Shown here: positions 36,940 through 46,438 of the stretch, in pieces | Position numbering within the stretch: position 1 is the stretch's first letter | How the letters are laid out: every line of letters starts with the position of its first letter | The notes under the pieces: generated by a model | What the model was told of the DNA's origin: nothing | Database searches by the model: none | Seen by the model: only the letters and a program-made list of their open reading frames with translations | Translations under genes and position numbers: made by a program | DNA from: Neobacillus niacini | Lineage (GTDB): Bacteria > Bacillota > Bacilli > Bacillales > Cytobacillaceae | Length of the DNA: 64,000 bases | Reading direction: 5' to 3' | NCBI RefSeq assembly: GCF_000759675.1 | Contig: NZ_BAWM01000098.1 | Coordinates: forward strand, 285,554-349,553

Positions 36940-37098
36940 TTTAAATAAGCAGGTTTCCTGACTTAAGCTTCTTTTTACTCTTACACCTTCCCGATTTCTC
37001 AGTGGTATTGTAATTTCATCAGCTCTTACAGTAGCGGGGGCTGTACTAGAATTTCACTAGTTTCCCTTTTACCTCACAAATGTGAGCACTTATTTAAA
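36940..37098 (-). promoter_or_regulatory. Cobalamin (AdoCbl) riboswitch before the cob operon
   Basis: On the minus strand the aptamer runs from the P1 5' strand (CTTTAAATAAG region at 37098) to TTTAAA at 36940, a complementary pair. Inside are GGGAAACTAGTGAAATTC, the core CCCCCGCTACTGT (variant of CCCGCCACTGT), and the B12 box AGTCAGGAAACCTGC (one change from AGTCAGGAGACCTGC). A small hairpin (CAGTAT / ATACTG) at 36857-36880 and the terminator above complete the switch. Confidence 0.93.
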
Positions 37099-37271
37099 GC
37101 ATTTATTAAATTTTTTTATAAATATACCATATAATCTCTAAAGTTAACATACTATTTTTTTTTTTGAAAATTTAATAAAAGCTAATGTAGAACAACTCCT
37201 TCTTAGGTTGAAATGATGATTTCAAAAAATTATGCATCAAAAAACCAGGGATTTCTCGTCAGAGTTCCACC

Positions 37272-38126
37272 TTAAGCTTGAATGCTAGTCCCATTAAAAC
37301 ATGATTCCATCATTTCAAACAGTTCTGCTTTTGACCTCGGATACTTTTTATTGGATAAATTCGTTCCTTTTAATCTTTCAAACACTTCCATAATCCAAGG
37401 TTTTTGTAAATGGCTTTTTTCGAGAATTTCTCTTTTATTAAAAACCTCAACGGCTGTTCCTTGAGCTAACAAATGCCCATTGTTTAAGATGATGACCTCA
37501 TCTGCCCATTCATAAGCTAAATCTACATTATGCGTTGACAATAAAATCGTCCGATTTCGGTGATTCATTTTTTCCATAATATCCATTATTCTTTTTGAAT
37601 AGTAAGGATCAAGTCCATCTGTTGGTTCATCTAACACCATTAATTCTGGATCAATAGCAATAATTCCAGCGATTGCTACCCTTTTTTTCTGTCCGATACT
37701 TAAAAAGTGGGGAGGTTTATCTTTAAGCGATTCCGTTTCTGTTAATGTGATGACTTCCTTTACACGCCTCTCTATTTCTTCGGTGGGTAAATTTAAATTT
37801 TTTGGACCGAACTTAATATCTTCATAGACACTAGATGAAAAAAGTTGGGTTTCAGAATTTTGGAATACAATACCGACTTGCTGCCTTAATTGCTGAATCT
37901 CTTTCCGTTTATAGGTCAACTTCTTTCCACTGTACAAAATGCTGCCACTAGTTGGCTTTAAAATACCATTCATAAGAAGAAATAGTGTTGATTTCCCAGC
38001 GCCATTGTTACCTAATAAGGCTATCTTCTTCCCTTTTTCAATTGAAAGATTTATTTGATCCAATGCCATCGTTCCATCTGCATATTGATAAGAAACTTGT
38101 TCAAACGTTATAATTTGTTCACTCAC
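37272..38126 (-). CDS. cbiO: Cobalt ECF transporter ATPase
   Basis: A 284-aa ABC ATPase: Walker A LLGNNGAGKSTLF (near 36), signature LSIGQKKRVAIAGI (near 142), Walker B LMVLDEPTDGLDPYY, H-loop LLSTHNVDLA. It drives cobalt import with CbiM, CbiN and CbiQ encoded immediately upstream in transcription order. The start is a GTG at 38124-38126 with AAGGA 10 bases before it. Confidence 0.93.
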   Translation of the reverse strand: MSEQIITFEQVSYQYADGTMALDQINLSIEKGKKIALLGNNGAGKSTLFLLMNGILKPTSGSILYSGKKLTYKRKEIQQLRQQVGIVFQNSETQLFSSSVYEDIKFGPKNLNLPTEEIERRVKEVITLTETESLKDKPPHFLSIGQKKRVAIAGIIAIDPELMVLDEPTDGLDPYYSKRIMDIMEKMNHRNRTILLSTHNVDLAYEWADEVIILNNGHLLAQGTAVEVFNKREILEKSHLQKPWIMEVFERLKGTNLSNKKYPRSKAELFEMMESCFNGTSIQA

Positions 38127-38153
38127 TCTGCATACTTCCTTTTCATTGGTCTT

Positions 38154-38936
38154 TCATGATTTTGTCATAATATAAATCATGAAAAGTGTTACAAACGAAA
38201 TAAAAATAAAGACAAAATGCCCACGATTGTAGCCCATTGATAAATCCACATCATACAAATGTTCATCTCCACCTCGACTATCAATTGTGATTTGAAGTTC
38301 TTTTGCTGAGCTCATCGATTTAACGAAAAGGCTGACAATAAGCTGTGCAACGCTGGAAAACCAGCTTCTATAATTTTGATAGCCAAGCCTGCTAGATTGT
38401 GCAATATAAATTTCATTCATCTTTTCCAATAGAACAAAGATAAATCGATACGTAATCCCCATTAATTCTACAAAAACGGTGGGGAATTTTACTTTTTTTA
38501 ATACCCACATAAATTGATTAAGAGGTGTTGATAAAACAAGAAAATATAAACAGCTCACACTTGCTAAAATCGTTGTACCTAGTTCGTATGATTGTTGGAT
38601 ACTATATGAATTAATATAGATTTGCCATAAACCTATTTCAGCCATCCAAAGCACATCTAGATCTACTTGATAGATAGGTGCAATGGAAAATAAAATGGCA
38701 ACCAAGCTTGTCATTAAAAAAACAAAAGGGACGAAAAGAAGTTTCATATAGGCTATAAACGGGATTTTCGCCTTGAATAACACCCCTATACTCATTACAG
38801 TAAAGGTAAAACAAGCCACCGAAATATTTTTTGAAAGAATTGTAAAAAAGAGAAAGATCAGTGCAAAGCTGACCTTCTCAACGGGATGAACATCCTTTAA
38901 TCCGCTGGTATAAGCATAATCATCAATTTTTATCAT
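38154..38936 (-). CDS. cbiQ: Cobalt ECF transporter T-component
   Basis: A 260-aa integral membrane protein with five to six helices and the two coupling-helix motifs of the CbiQ family, AQSSRLGYQN (near 180) and SSAKELQITIDSRG (near 208), which contact the ATPases. The N-terminal segment YAYTSGLKDVHPVEK is typical of cobalt-type T-components. It is co-transcribed with cbiM, cbiN and cbiO. Confidence 0.92.
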   Translation of the reverse strand: MIKIDDYAYTSGLKDVHPVEKVSFALIFLFFTILSKNISVACFTFTVMSIGVLFKAKIPFIAYMKLLFVPFVFLMTSLVAILFSIAPIYQVDLDVLWMAEIGLWQIYINSYSIQQSYELGTTILASVSCLYFLVLSTPLNQFMWVLKKVKFPTVFVELMGITYRFIFVLLEKMNEIYIAQSSRLGYQNYRSWFSSVAQLIVSLFVKSMSSAKELQITIDSRGGDEHLYDVDLSMGYNRGHFVFIFISFVTLFMIYIMTKS

Positions 38937-38953
38937 AAATTCACTTCATTCCG

Positions 38954-39235
38954 CTATTGTTTGGATGAAGAATACTTTTTTCTAGCTTTTCCATATCCAA
39001 TAACATAGCCTATAATGATGGCTCCAAGAGCCGCTTGTAACGAGAATAGTAAACTTTCAATCTCTCCACTTGGTGGTTCCCATATCGCATTAAACCAAGG
39101 CTCATAGTCAGGTGCCACTTCGATAATCGCTTCCTCCGCCTGCCCGTCAGCCCCACCAAATTCTGCATTTTTCAAAAAAATCAAAGGAATAATTGCTAAT
39201 AGAATCACGAATAAAAATAATACTCCATTTCTCAT
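38954..39235 (-). CDS. cbiN: Cobalt transporter accessory protein
   Basis: A 93-aa protein with two membrane helices (about 6-24 and 62-83) and an intervening extracytoplasmic loop with FGGADGQAEEAI, the CbiN signature. It is required with CbiM for cobalt loading. It starts one base after the cbiM stop, so it is coupled. Confidence 0.92.
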   Translation of the reverse strand: MRNGVLFLFVILLAIIPLIFLKNAEFGGADGQAEEAIIEVAPDYEPWFNAIWEPPSGEIESLLFSLQAALGAIIIGYVIGYGKARKKYSSSKQ

Positions 39236-39236
39236 G

Positions 39237-39995
39237 TTAGCGTGCCTCCTTCATCGTAGTTAATTGATTTAATTCTGTCATATTATATTTTTGAAGTAAG
39301 TTCATCACGATAACCGTAAGTAAGCCTTCACTAATCGCTAAAGGTACTTGTGTAAAACCAAAGATACTAGCAAACTTTACAAATGAAGCCACAGATCCAC
39401 CTACCTCAGCAGGGAAAGCTAAGGCTAATTGAACCGATGTCACTAAATATGTCCCTAAATCCCCTAACATTGCAGCTACAAATACTGAAACGGCGACGGA
39501 TATATTCATTTTTCTTCCAAACTTGTATATTCCGTAAGAAAGTAAAGGTCCGACGACAGCCATCGAAAAGGCATTCGCGCCTAACGTTGTAATTCCACCG
39601 TGTGCTAACAATAGTGATTGAAATAAAAGGACTATTGTTCCTAAAACACTCATCGCCGTTGGACCAAATAAAATTGTCCCCAATCCTACACCCGTTGGAT
39701 GAGAACAACTACCTGTCACTGAAGGAATTTTCAACGCAGATAAAACAAATGCAAATGCACCAGACAGGCCTAGCATTGTTTTCAATTCAGGATTATCTTT
39801 CAATTTTTTCGTAATCGATCGTATTCCAACGGCAACAAATGGAATGGTGATCCCCCACCAAAAAACAGCCCAGCCAATTGGTAGAAATCCTTCCATAATA
39901 TGCATTGCATAGGCTGGACGATAAGAGTTCGTCCAAAAATAGCTTGTTAAACCTAACAGTACAACAAATGAAACCCATAATGATCTTTTTTTCAC
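39237..39995 (-). CDS. cbiM: Cobalt ECF transporter substrate-binding subunit
   Basis: A 252-aa protein: N-terminal signal-like helix, then the mature start AMHIMEGFLP whose Met-His form the metal site, followed by GSCSHPTGVGLG (near 125) and further helices. I place the start at a GTG at 39993-39995, with GGAGG 10 bases upstream. The frame runs open 46 codons further, but into the riboswitch terminator, so that part is not translated. Expression is under the cobalamin riboswitch. Confidence 0.93.
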   Translation of the reverse strand: MKKRSLWVSFVVLLGLTSYFWTNSYRPAYAMHIMEGFLPIGWAVFWWGITIPFVAVGIRSITKKLKDNPELKTMLGLSGAFAFVLSALKIPSVTGSCSHPTGVGLGTILFGPTAMSVLGTIVLLFQSLLLAHGGITTLGANAFSMAVVGPLLSYGIYKFGRKMNISVAVSVFVAAMLGDLGTYLVTSVQLALAFPAEVGGSVASFVKFASIFGFTQVPLAISEGLLTVIVMNLLQKYNMTELNQLTTMKEAR

Positions 39996-40033
39996 TTTAA
40001 ACTTACCTCCATGGTATAAAATAGTGACCAAAC

Positions 40034-40070
40034 TAAAAAGAGCATTTAAACCTGGTGGGTTTAAATGCTC
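40034..40070 (-). terminator. Riboswitch-linked terminator before cbiM
   Basis: Stem GAGCATTTAAACC / GGTTTAAATGCTC with a 4-base loop, then CTTTTTAG on the minus strand, between aptamer and cbiM. Confidence 0.92.
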
Positions 40071-40164
40071 ACAAAAAACAATGGTATGTTCTGCTTTAAT
40101 CAGAAAAAAGCATACTTCCGTCTCCGTAAACACATCCCTATATCCCGTAGGTCACGTCGTGTTT

Positions 40165-40340
40165 TCTAAACAGGCAGGTCTCCTGACTTACCATCGTTGC
40201 TCCTTGCGTCTTCCCGCTTTTAAAATAAAGCAGTGACATTGTGCAGGTCGCTCCGAATTACAGTGGCGGGTACCGTGTCGGACTTTCACCGAACTTCCCT
40301 ATTAAGCTATACAATCTTACATGCATAACACCTGTTTAAA
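40165..40340 (-). promoter_or_regulatory. Cobalamin (AdoCbl) riboswitch before cbiMNQO
   Basis: Minus-strand aptamer with consensus boxes: GGGAAGTTCGGTGAAAGTCC, ACCCGCCACTGT, GGGAAGACGCAAGGAG, and the exact B12 box AGTCAGGAGACCTGC. P1 is formed by AAACAGG (40330s) and CCTGTTT (40168 side). It closes cobalt import when AdoCbl is plentiful. Confidence 0.96.
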
Positions 40341-40708
40341 ATATGTATTTAATTTTCTTTATATTACATTAACAGACTCTTGCTGTCTACCATATTTTCT
40401 TGTAACCCCTATGGAGATTTACTGATTCTCGGTTTTGCAAATGAAAAAACGAGCTCACTTTTAGTTTGTTTTGAAACATAAACAATGGGCTGAATACTTT
40501 CTCATTAGATAATAGATAGAAGTGCCTGTCACTCACCGATGTTTGTCTAGATTTGTAGTTTAATAGTCAGAGACCCATACTTGGCTGAAAGTACTATTTA
40601 AACAATACCTACATCAAAACCTATGCTATAGTCGTACATGTAACTAGAAATTAAGTTCTGTTCTCTTACAACCAAAAGCAATACCTAATCGGTACTTCTT
40701 CTATTGAT
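40341..40708. other. Intergenic region right of the cbiM riboswitch
   Basis: Presumably holds the minus-strand promoter of the cbiM leader near 40350-40400 (AT-rich, no clean hexamers). No ORF or structured RNA was recognised in the rest. Confidence 0.35.
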
Positions 40709-40744
40709 AAAAAAATAGAGGCTCCAATGAAGGAAAGCCTCTAC
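40709..40744 (-). terminator. Terminator after the GH20 gene
   Basis: Perfect 8-bp stem TAGAGGCT / AGCCTCTA followed by TTTTTTTATC on the minus strand, 55 bases after the GH20 stop codon. Confidence 0.9.
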
Positions 40745-40799
40745 AGTAATACAATTGATTGGTCAAAATTTTCCATATAAAACTGTTTTCATACCTGTT

Positions 40800-43700
40800 T
40801 TAAACTTTGATCCTATTCTGATAACTCTCCATTCTTGTTTCAAGTGTTCGAACCAGAACATGGTAGGTGAACGCATCCAATTCTTGTCCCGTGTTTAGAT
40901 AAGACTCGAGCTCATCCTTTGCAGCAATCAGTTCCGTTCTTTCTTGATCTGCTTTTGCACCTATTGTTGGTTCGTAAAGTAATGCTTTTGCCTTTTCTAA
41001 TAAATTTTCCGCTCCAGAAAGATCCGTCTTCCCGTATACTTCAAACTCATAGATACTGTATCCGTATAAGTTACCATTTATCGGTTTGCGTTCCGACATA
41101 ACGACTTTTAAATATTTTGCATTTACATTTTCTAAATGGATGGTGTCTATGTCTCCAGGACTAGGACCATTAAGATCTGGGTACGAATAGACTTCCTCGA
41201 ATGTAATGCCATCGTTTGAAGCAAGCAGTTTATATTTCTCTGCCCTAGCCCTTTCCCAATGGAGCTTTACGGTATTTATATTACGAGATTGGTCTAGTTC
41301 TAATATAATCCATTGCTGCACTGCCTCATCAGCGGAAACATTTTTGTACTGTGACCCCCAGCGCGTAAGCAAATCCCCATCCGTAATATTTGCAGCACGT
41401 TGAGAATTATCGTACTCGGAAGAAGCAGTTACCTTTTGTTGGTAAGCAAAATTTCCCTGTCCTGGATCATAGGACAATATTTCATCAAGATTATTGCTTG
41501 TAAGAGCCTTATTCATTACGGTAATATTGTCAATTTCCCCTTTAATTCCTTGGCCGATTTTCTCCAGTGGCAGAACAAATGTCGAGGAGTCATTGGTCCG
41601 GCCGCCAAACTTATTTGTTTGCTTAGATATAGACACTTCTTCTCCATTAATAAATAAAGTTGTTTTCTTTTTATCCCCAACTAACACGACATTCTGCCAT
41701 TCATTTTCTTTAAGTGAATAATCTTGGCTGAATGTATAGTTCTCAAATTTATTCAGACTTCCTTCGGATGTTTTCTCATTTCGTTCATACCCTAGTTTCC
41801 CAGATTGATTGAAATTCAAGTAGAAATCTCCATCTATACCTGAAAACAAGGTGGCATCACTTAAAGAGCCTTCATCTAGTTTAATATCGAACGAAACCGT
41901 ATATGGATATCCTATACCTGATAAAGGAAGGTCAATGTAATTATGCCCATCCAATTGTAGGGCTTTACCATCATAACCATCTACAAGGTTCGGACGGCTT
42001 TTGATTTTTGCATCATATTCATTTCCTGATAAATCTTTAACCTGGTTATTTTTCATAGATTCAAAGTCATATTTAAGGACTACATCGGTTTTGGACTCAA
42101 CAAATCTAGCAGGGTTAGATGTTGCAATTCTATCCTGAACCGCGTTCACCCGTTCCATAAACTGCTCAGAGGTCTGCCCTGCTGTTTTTTCTCCATACCA
42201 GCTTTTTTCGGACACTAATACAACAGCATCTTTCATTCGATTAAAAATATCATAACTGGATAAACCACCCGAAAAGGAAGTCATATCATTCCAGACCGCA
42301 AATTCTGCACCTTTTGTCTGCGGATGGGCAAATGGCATGGTGGCTCCGCCTTTTCCTCCCTGTCTGTTATTTCCCCAAAAATCATTTACTTCCCAGGTAT
42401 CGTATTTAGCCTTTATATCCAGATAATCCGGATACCCTGCATTTCCAATAGGAACAATATATAAATCTCCTCCGACTGTATTGATAATGTCATACCCTAA
42501 ATCGTACATTTCCTTTACAGCGGACCAGTATGGTGCCCAAATATTCATCGTTGCCTGATTACTTACAGGAGTAGTACCATTGAATCCATTCTTTCCAATA
42601 GATCCCCAAAGTCTTGTTTCATAGCCTTTATTATTAATATAGTGAATAAAATGGTCTGTATAAGCTCTCATTTGCTCTGAATATTTCTTATCATACTCAT
42701 CGGTCCCCATGTGAAATTTACCACTTTGAACGACTCTATTATCATCATTCGGACTATTACCAAGAAACTCGTCAAAAAGAGACTCGATAAATGGATAAAC
42801 TATTTTTTGCTTTTCAGGGGTGGTAATGTCTAATGCTCCTTTGGAGAGCATCATATCAGGATTCACTGCCCTAAAGCTTTCAGCATGGTAAGGTGTATCA
42901 ATTTCAGTTACAACATCTATACCATACTTTTTCATATTTTTTTGATAAGCAATGTACTCTTCCTGTGTATAATAACCATCCTTCGCATTAATTTCGGGAT
43001 ATTTTTTACTTTCTACCCGGAAGGCTTGATAATTGGCTGCGCCCCAATAATCATTAATATGAAGTTGAATTTCATTTAACTTAAACCATGCCATATATTC
43101 TGTCATTTCTTGAACGTAGTCTAACGGAATATACATCCTGCCAACATCCAACATTCCGGAACGCACTTCATATTTAGGATAGTCTCTTGCCATTCCTTTA
43201 GGAATGGTATCCTTATCGTTTGATTGGTATAAGATTTGCGTAAGGGAAATTCCTCCATAAAGAATACCTTTTGATTTGGGAGCGCTAACAATTATTTTAT
43301 CGGTGATATGAAGAAAATACCCTTCCTCGCCTAAATTTTCATTCGCATGATCGATGGTTAAAAAAATATCACCAGCTCTTGGATTGGAGCCCTTATTAAC
43401 AGTAATGTCTTTTTCTAACATATTTTTAAAATAGCTTTGAATACTTCGGGCTGTTTCCATTAATGACTCCGGAGCAGATGAATCTACTACTAACTTAGCA
43501 CCTTTTGCAAGTTCAAAGTTACCAGTATACCCCTTCCATTCTCTAAGACCAGGTATGACGTTCGGAACGGGGTTATCCCCTTCCTCTTGTTGATATTTCC
43601 CTTCTATCCTAATCGAAACATCATTGGAAGAAACAGCAGAATCATTATTGTCACTTTTATTTGTTACTTTATATAAAATGTTTACCTTCATATCACTAAT

Positions 43701-44459
43701 TGGTTGATAGTAATTAAGATTCATATCAATAATCTGTTTATTATCTGAGCCAAATAAAGAAACATCATATCGCGGATCAGGAGATTCTGGTAAAATAATT
43801 ATTTTGCCATCAGTTGAAAGTGTAGGCTTCACTTCACTCATATAGTTCACAACGTCTTGGGCGTTATTAAACGTAATTTGTTCATAGACTTCCAATTCCC
43901 AGATGGAGACATTTAAAAATTGAGTAACACCAGCAGCAGGGGTGTTACGCGATTTATTTGCTTTCACTCGTACATATCTTGCCGTTTCAGATTGAGGTAA
44001 ATAGATGGTTTTTTCTAAGTTGGCTTCTGAAGCATCCGTGTAATGACCGACGGTTTTCCAATCCTCTTCTTTCGTTGTTTTACTAACTTGAACCTCATAG
44101 TCTGGAGAATACGATTTTTCCCACAATACTTTTATTTGTCTTATCATCTGTGGTGTACCTAAATCAACATAAACCCATTGAGATGCATTAGGATTAGTGG
44201 TGCTTCTTTTATTAGAAGACCATCTCGCATCCGATTTTCCATTCTTCGATTTTCCCGTTCGGAGTCCATCGACAGCAAAATCAGCGGCTAGCCTTCCGTC
44301 CGTCACTTCCAATCCAGAAACTTGAACAGGTTTATCTAGTGCTAAATTTGAGTTTTGCTCCTCTGCAAATACCGCACCTGCTGGCAGCAAAGTCGCCATT
44401 AACAGACAGACAATACATAAGAAACTGACATAGAAATTGTTCTTCTTCCTTAACTTCAA
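40800..44459 (-). CDS. Secreted multidomain GH20 beta-N-acetylhexosaminidase
   Basis: About 1219 aa. Signal peptide (about 1-33); F5/8-type C carbohydrate-binding domain (about 35-190); GH20 N-terminal domain (about 295-405); GH20 barrel (about 410-780) with catalytic Asp-Glu pair in FHMGTDEYDK; LamG/concanavalin-like domain (about 820-990, KYDFES to IGQGIKGEID); a second F5/8C domain (about 1000-1140); and a helical tail (about 1150-1215). It removes terminal beta-linked GlcNAc/GalNAc from glycans or cell-wall fragments outside the cell. There is no sorting motif, so it is released. Start: a TTG at 44457-44459 has AGAGGTG 8 bases upstream; the ATG 7 codons earlier has no site. The leader carries a RAT antiterminator. 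Confidence 0.9.
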   Translation of the reverse strand: MKLRKKNNFYVSFLCIVCLLMATLLPAGAVFAEEQNSNLALDKPVQVSGLEVTDGRLAADFAVDGLRTGKSKNGKSDARWSSNKRSTTNPNASQWVYVDLGTPQMIRQIKVLWEKSYSPDYEVQVSKTTKEEDWKTVGHYTDASEANLEKTIYLPQSETARYVRVKANKSRNTPAAGVTQFLNVSIWELEVYEQITFNNAQDVVNYMSEVKPTLSTDGKIIILPESPDPRYDVSLFGSDNKQIIDMNLNYYQPISDMKVNILYKVTNKSDNNDSAVSSNDVSIRIEGKYQQEEGDNPVPNVIPGLREWKGYTGNFELAKGAKLVVDSSAPESLMETARSIQSYFKNMLEKDITVNKGSNPRAGDIFLTIDHANENLGEEGYFLHITDKIIVSAPKSKGILYGGISLTQILYQSNDKDTIPKGMARDYPKYEVRSGMLDVGRMYIPLDYVQEMTEYMAWFKLNEIQLHINDYWGAANYQAFRVESKKYPEINAKDGYYTQEEYIAYQKNMKKYGIDVVTEIDTPYHAESFRAVNPDMMLSKGALDITTPEKQKIVYPFIESLFDEFLGNSPNDDNRVVQSGKFHMGTDEYDKKYSEQMRAYTDHFIHYINNKGYETRLWGSIGKNGFNGTTPVSNQATMNIWAPYWSAVKEMYDLGYDIINTVGGDLYIVPIGNAGYPDYLDIKAKYDTWEVNDFWGNNRQGGKGGATMPFAHPQTKGAEFAVWNDMTSFSGGLSSYDIFNRMKDAVVLVSEKSWYGEKTAGQTSEQFMERVNAVQDRIATSNPARFVESKTDVVLKYDFESMKNNQVKDLSGNEYDAKIKSRPNLVDGYDGKALQLDGHNYIDLPLSGIGYPYTVSFDIKLDEGSLSDATLFSGIDGDFYLNFNQSGKLGYERNEKTSEGSLNKFENYTFSQDYSLKENEWQNVVLVGDKKKTTLFINGEEVSISKQTNKFGGRTNDSSTFVLPLEKIGQGIKGEIDNITVMNKALTSNNLDEILSYDPGQGNFAYQQKVTASSEYDNSQRAANITDGDLLTRWGSQYKNVSADEAVQQWIILELDQSRNINTVKLHWERARAEKYKLLASNDGITFEEVYSYPDLNGPSPGDIDTIHLENVNAKYLKVVMSERKPINGNLYGYSIYEFEVYGKTDLSGAENLLEKAKALLYEPTIGAKADQERTELIAAKDELESYLNTGQELDAFTYHVLVRTLETRMESYQNRIKV

Positions 44460-44661
44460 ATTGACCACACCTCTAATCATAGTTTTAAAGAGTTACTTTA
44501 CTAATCGAGCTTGATAGTAAATCTAAGAAGAGCCGTGTCCCTTCGGCAACCTCCTTTCAATGAGTATAAAAATGAAATGTATGTATTTCTTAAGCTGTAT
44601 TGAAACCATTTCTTATTTTGTGTCTTTTATCCTCTTTAATAAGGAATGTCTAAAACAACAC

Positions 44662-44744
44662 AAAAAGGCACAGCGGTACCAATTAAAAGAATTTGAGATT
44701 CTTCAATTGAACCACTCTGCCTGATCGAATCAGTAACATGTGAT
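44662..44744 (-). promoter_or_regulatory. RAT antiterminator overlapping a terminator, GH20 leader
   Basis: Minus strand: ACATGTTACTGATTCGATCA then GGCA forms the RAT hairpin (CTGAT-TCG-ATCAG). Its 3' part, AGGCA, is also the 5' end of a long imperfect terminator stem ending TGCCTTTTTG (T-run 44662-44666). The two folds exclude each other. The same design occurs at 50.0, 54.2 and 58.1 kb. Confidence 0.85.
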
Positions 44745-44764
44745 AATTTTTCAATATCATTTAT

Positions 44765-44793
44765 ATTTTAATTTATTTTTTCAGATTTTTCAA
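44765..44793 (-). promoter_or_regulatory. Sigma-A promoter of the GH20 unit
   Basis: Minus strand TTGAAA (44788-44793), 17 bp, TAAAAT (44765-44770), about 20 bp upstream of the RAT. Confidence 0.6.
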
Positions 44794-44830
44794 ATTATTA
44801 TTTGTAACATGATAAATATCTATTTGATGT

Positions 44831-44991
44831 TTATTCAAAAATAGCAACAGGGCGTGCCCATCCTGCACTGGCATCTTTTATCTTTACAGGGAAAACGGCC
44901 ACTTTAAACCCAAATCTTTTCGGAAGAAATTCCAAGTTTGCTAATTTTTCAAAAGAGATACTATTAATGGACCATGAGAACCGTCCCCACG
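44831..44991 (-). pseudogene. C-terminal remnant of a cyclase/kynurenine-formamidase-family gene
   Basis: In a frame different from the aldehyde dehydrogenase, the minus strand directly after its stop encodes about 53 residues ending FKVAVFPVKIKDASAGWARP, VAIFE and stop. This is the usual end of Cyclase (PF04199-type) enzymes (an FPLKI-x-G-x-G-x-PARAVA pattern). There is no start or ribosome site; the front of the gene is missing, replaced by the aldehyde dehydrogenase operon. Confidence 0.55.
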
Positions 44992-44994
44992 GTC

Positions 44995-46422
44995 CTACTT
45001 TAATTTAATGCCAATAAATTTCAGCTCCGTCATTTCTTCTATGGCATATTTAATCCCTTCTCTGCCTACACCACTTTGTTTTACACCGCCGTAAGGCAGA
45101 TTATCCTGCCGGTAGGTAGAGATATCGTTAATCCAAACACCGCCTATTTCTAATTGGTCTGCTACTCTGATTGCTCGGTCAATATCCTGGGTGAAGACAC
45201 CCGCTTGCAAACCGTAAATGGAGTCATTGGCATATCCGATAACTTCCTCTTCTGTATCAAACTGAATGACTGATACAATCGGTGCAAATACCTCTTCTGC
45301 GATTATTTTCATATTACGATCAACATCAGTCATGATGGTCGGGGAAAGAATGGTCCCATTTTGTTCACCGCCAACTTCTATTTTCGCGCCATTTTTGACC
45401 GCGTCATCAATCCAAAGCTTAGCCCGCTCTGCTTCTTTCTCGGTGATCATGGGCCCGATATCTGTAGTTTCCTCCATTGGATTCCCAATTTTTAAAGCCC
45501 TTGTTTCTTCTATAAACTGTTCTAAAAATGACTGATAAACATTTTTTTGTACATAAATTCGTTGTGCATGAATACAAACTTGTCCTGAAAAAGCAAATGC
45601 CCCTGTTACTAATCTTTTCACAGCAGATTGAACATCCCCATCATCGAAAATGATATTAGGGGAATTGGAGCCTAATTCAAGGGTCACTTTTTTAAAGCCG
45701 GCGGTTTTACGAATTTTCTTTCCAACGGCTAAGCTTCCTGTAAATGAAATTTTATGGACTTTATTATGAGTGACGAGAGGGGCTCCTACCTCTCCAGTTC
45801 CCATTAATAAATTTAAGGCCCCATTCGGAAGACCGGCATCTTGTAATAACTTTACTAATTTATAAGCGGTCACGGGTGTTTTCTCCGCTGGTTTGAAAAC
45901 AATCGTATTACCTGCAGCAATCGCTGGTGCAATTTTATGCAAAGAAAGATTCAGCGGAAAGTTAAAAGGAGTAATGGCTCCAACCACACCTAATGGAATC
46001 CGTCTCACAAGCCCCATTCGATTTTCCCCGCCGATAGCTGCATCCATTGGCAGAACTTCTCCGGTAATATTTTTGGCAAGTTCCGAAGCAAATCGGAGGA
46101 CTTGAACGGAACGATTTATCTCATCCCTGCTATATTTAATTGGTTTACCAGCTTCTTGGACGATAGTATATATAAATTCATCCGACTTTTCTTCTAATAG
46201 GTCGGCAGCTTTTCGCAAAATATCACTCCGTTGATGAGCTGGCATCGTCTTCATCTTAGAATGAAAAGTTTCAAAGGCATTTTCTACTGCCTCATTCAAA
46301 TCAGCTTCAGTCGCTAAAGCCAATTCCGCTACTTTTTCTTGATTGTAAGGGTTTTTCACCTCAAGCGTTTCCCGATTATTTTCGTTATACTCTTCACCAT
46401 TAATAATCGAACCGAGCCGCAT
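44995..46422 (-). CDS. NAD(P)-dependent aldehyde dehydrogenase family protein
   Basis: A 475-aa ALDH-fold enzyme: cofactor loop ITPFNFPLNLSLHKIAPA (near 145), general-base Glu in TLELGSNSP (near 248), and nucleophile Cys in FSGQVCIHAQR (near 283). It oxidises an aldehyde to an acid; the substrate is not evident. It lies downstream of a ThDP enzyme and a glutamate-synthase-like protein in one operon, so it may process the aldehyde released by that enzyme. AAGGGAGGG precedes the ATG. Confidence 0.88.
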   Translation of the reverse strand: MRLGSIINGEEYNENNRETLEVKNPYNQEKVAELALATEADLNEAVENAFETFHSKMKTMPAHQRSDILRKAADLLEEKSDEFIYTIVQEAGKPIKYSRDEINRSVQVLRFASELAKNITGEVLPMDAAIGGENRMGLVRRIPLGVVGAITPFNFPLNLSLHKIAPAIAAGNTIVFKPAEKTPVTAYKLVKLLQDAGLPNGALNLLMGTGEVGAPLVTHNKVHKISFTGSLAVGKKIRKTAGFKKVTLELGSNSPNIIFDDGDVQSAVKRLVTGAFAFSGQVCIHAQRIYVQKNVYQSFLEQFIEETRALKIGNPMEETTDIGPMITEKEAERAKLWIDDAVKNGAKIEVGGEQNGTILSPTIMTDVDRNMKIIAEEVFAPIVSVIQFDTEEEVIGYANDSIYGLQAGVFTQDIDRAIRVADQLEIGGVWINDISTYRQDNLPYGGVKQSGVGREGIKYAIEEMTELKFIGIKLK

Positions 46423-46438
46423 ATTGACCCTCCCTTTC

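Noticed and set aside
39996..40133. N-terminal extension of CbiM
   Set aside because: It would be translated from the riboswitch terminator; GGAGG before the GTG at 39995 fixes the start.
44510..44545. GCCG/CGGC hairpin in the GH20 leader
   Set aside because: Considered as part of a T-box or second switch, but no specifier, T-box sequence or T-run is present.
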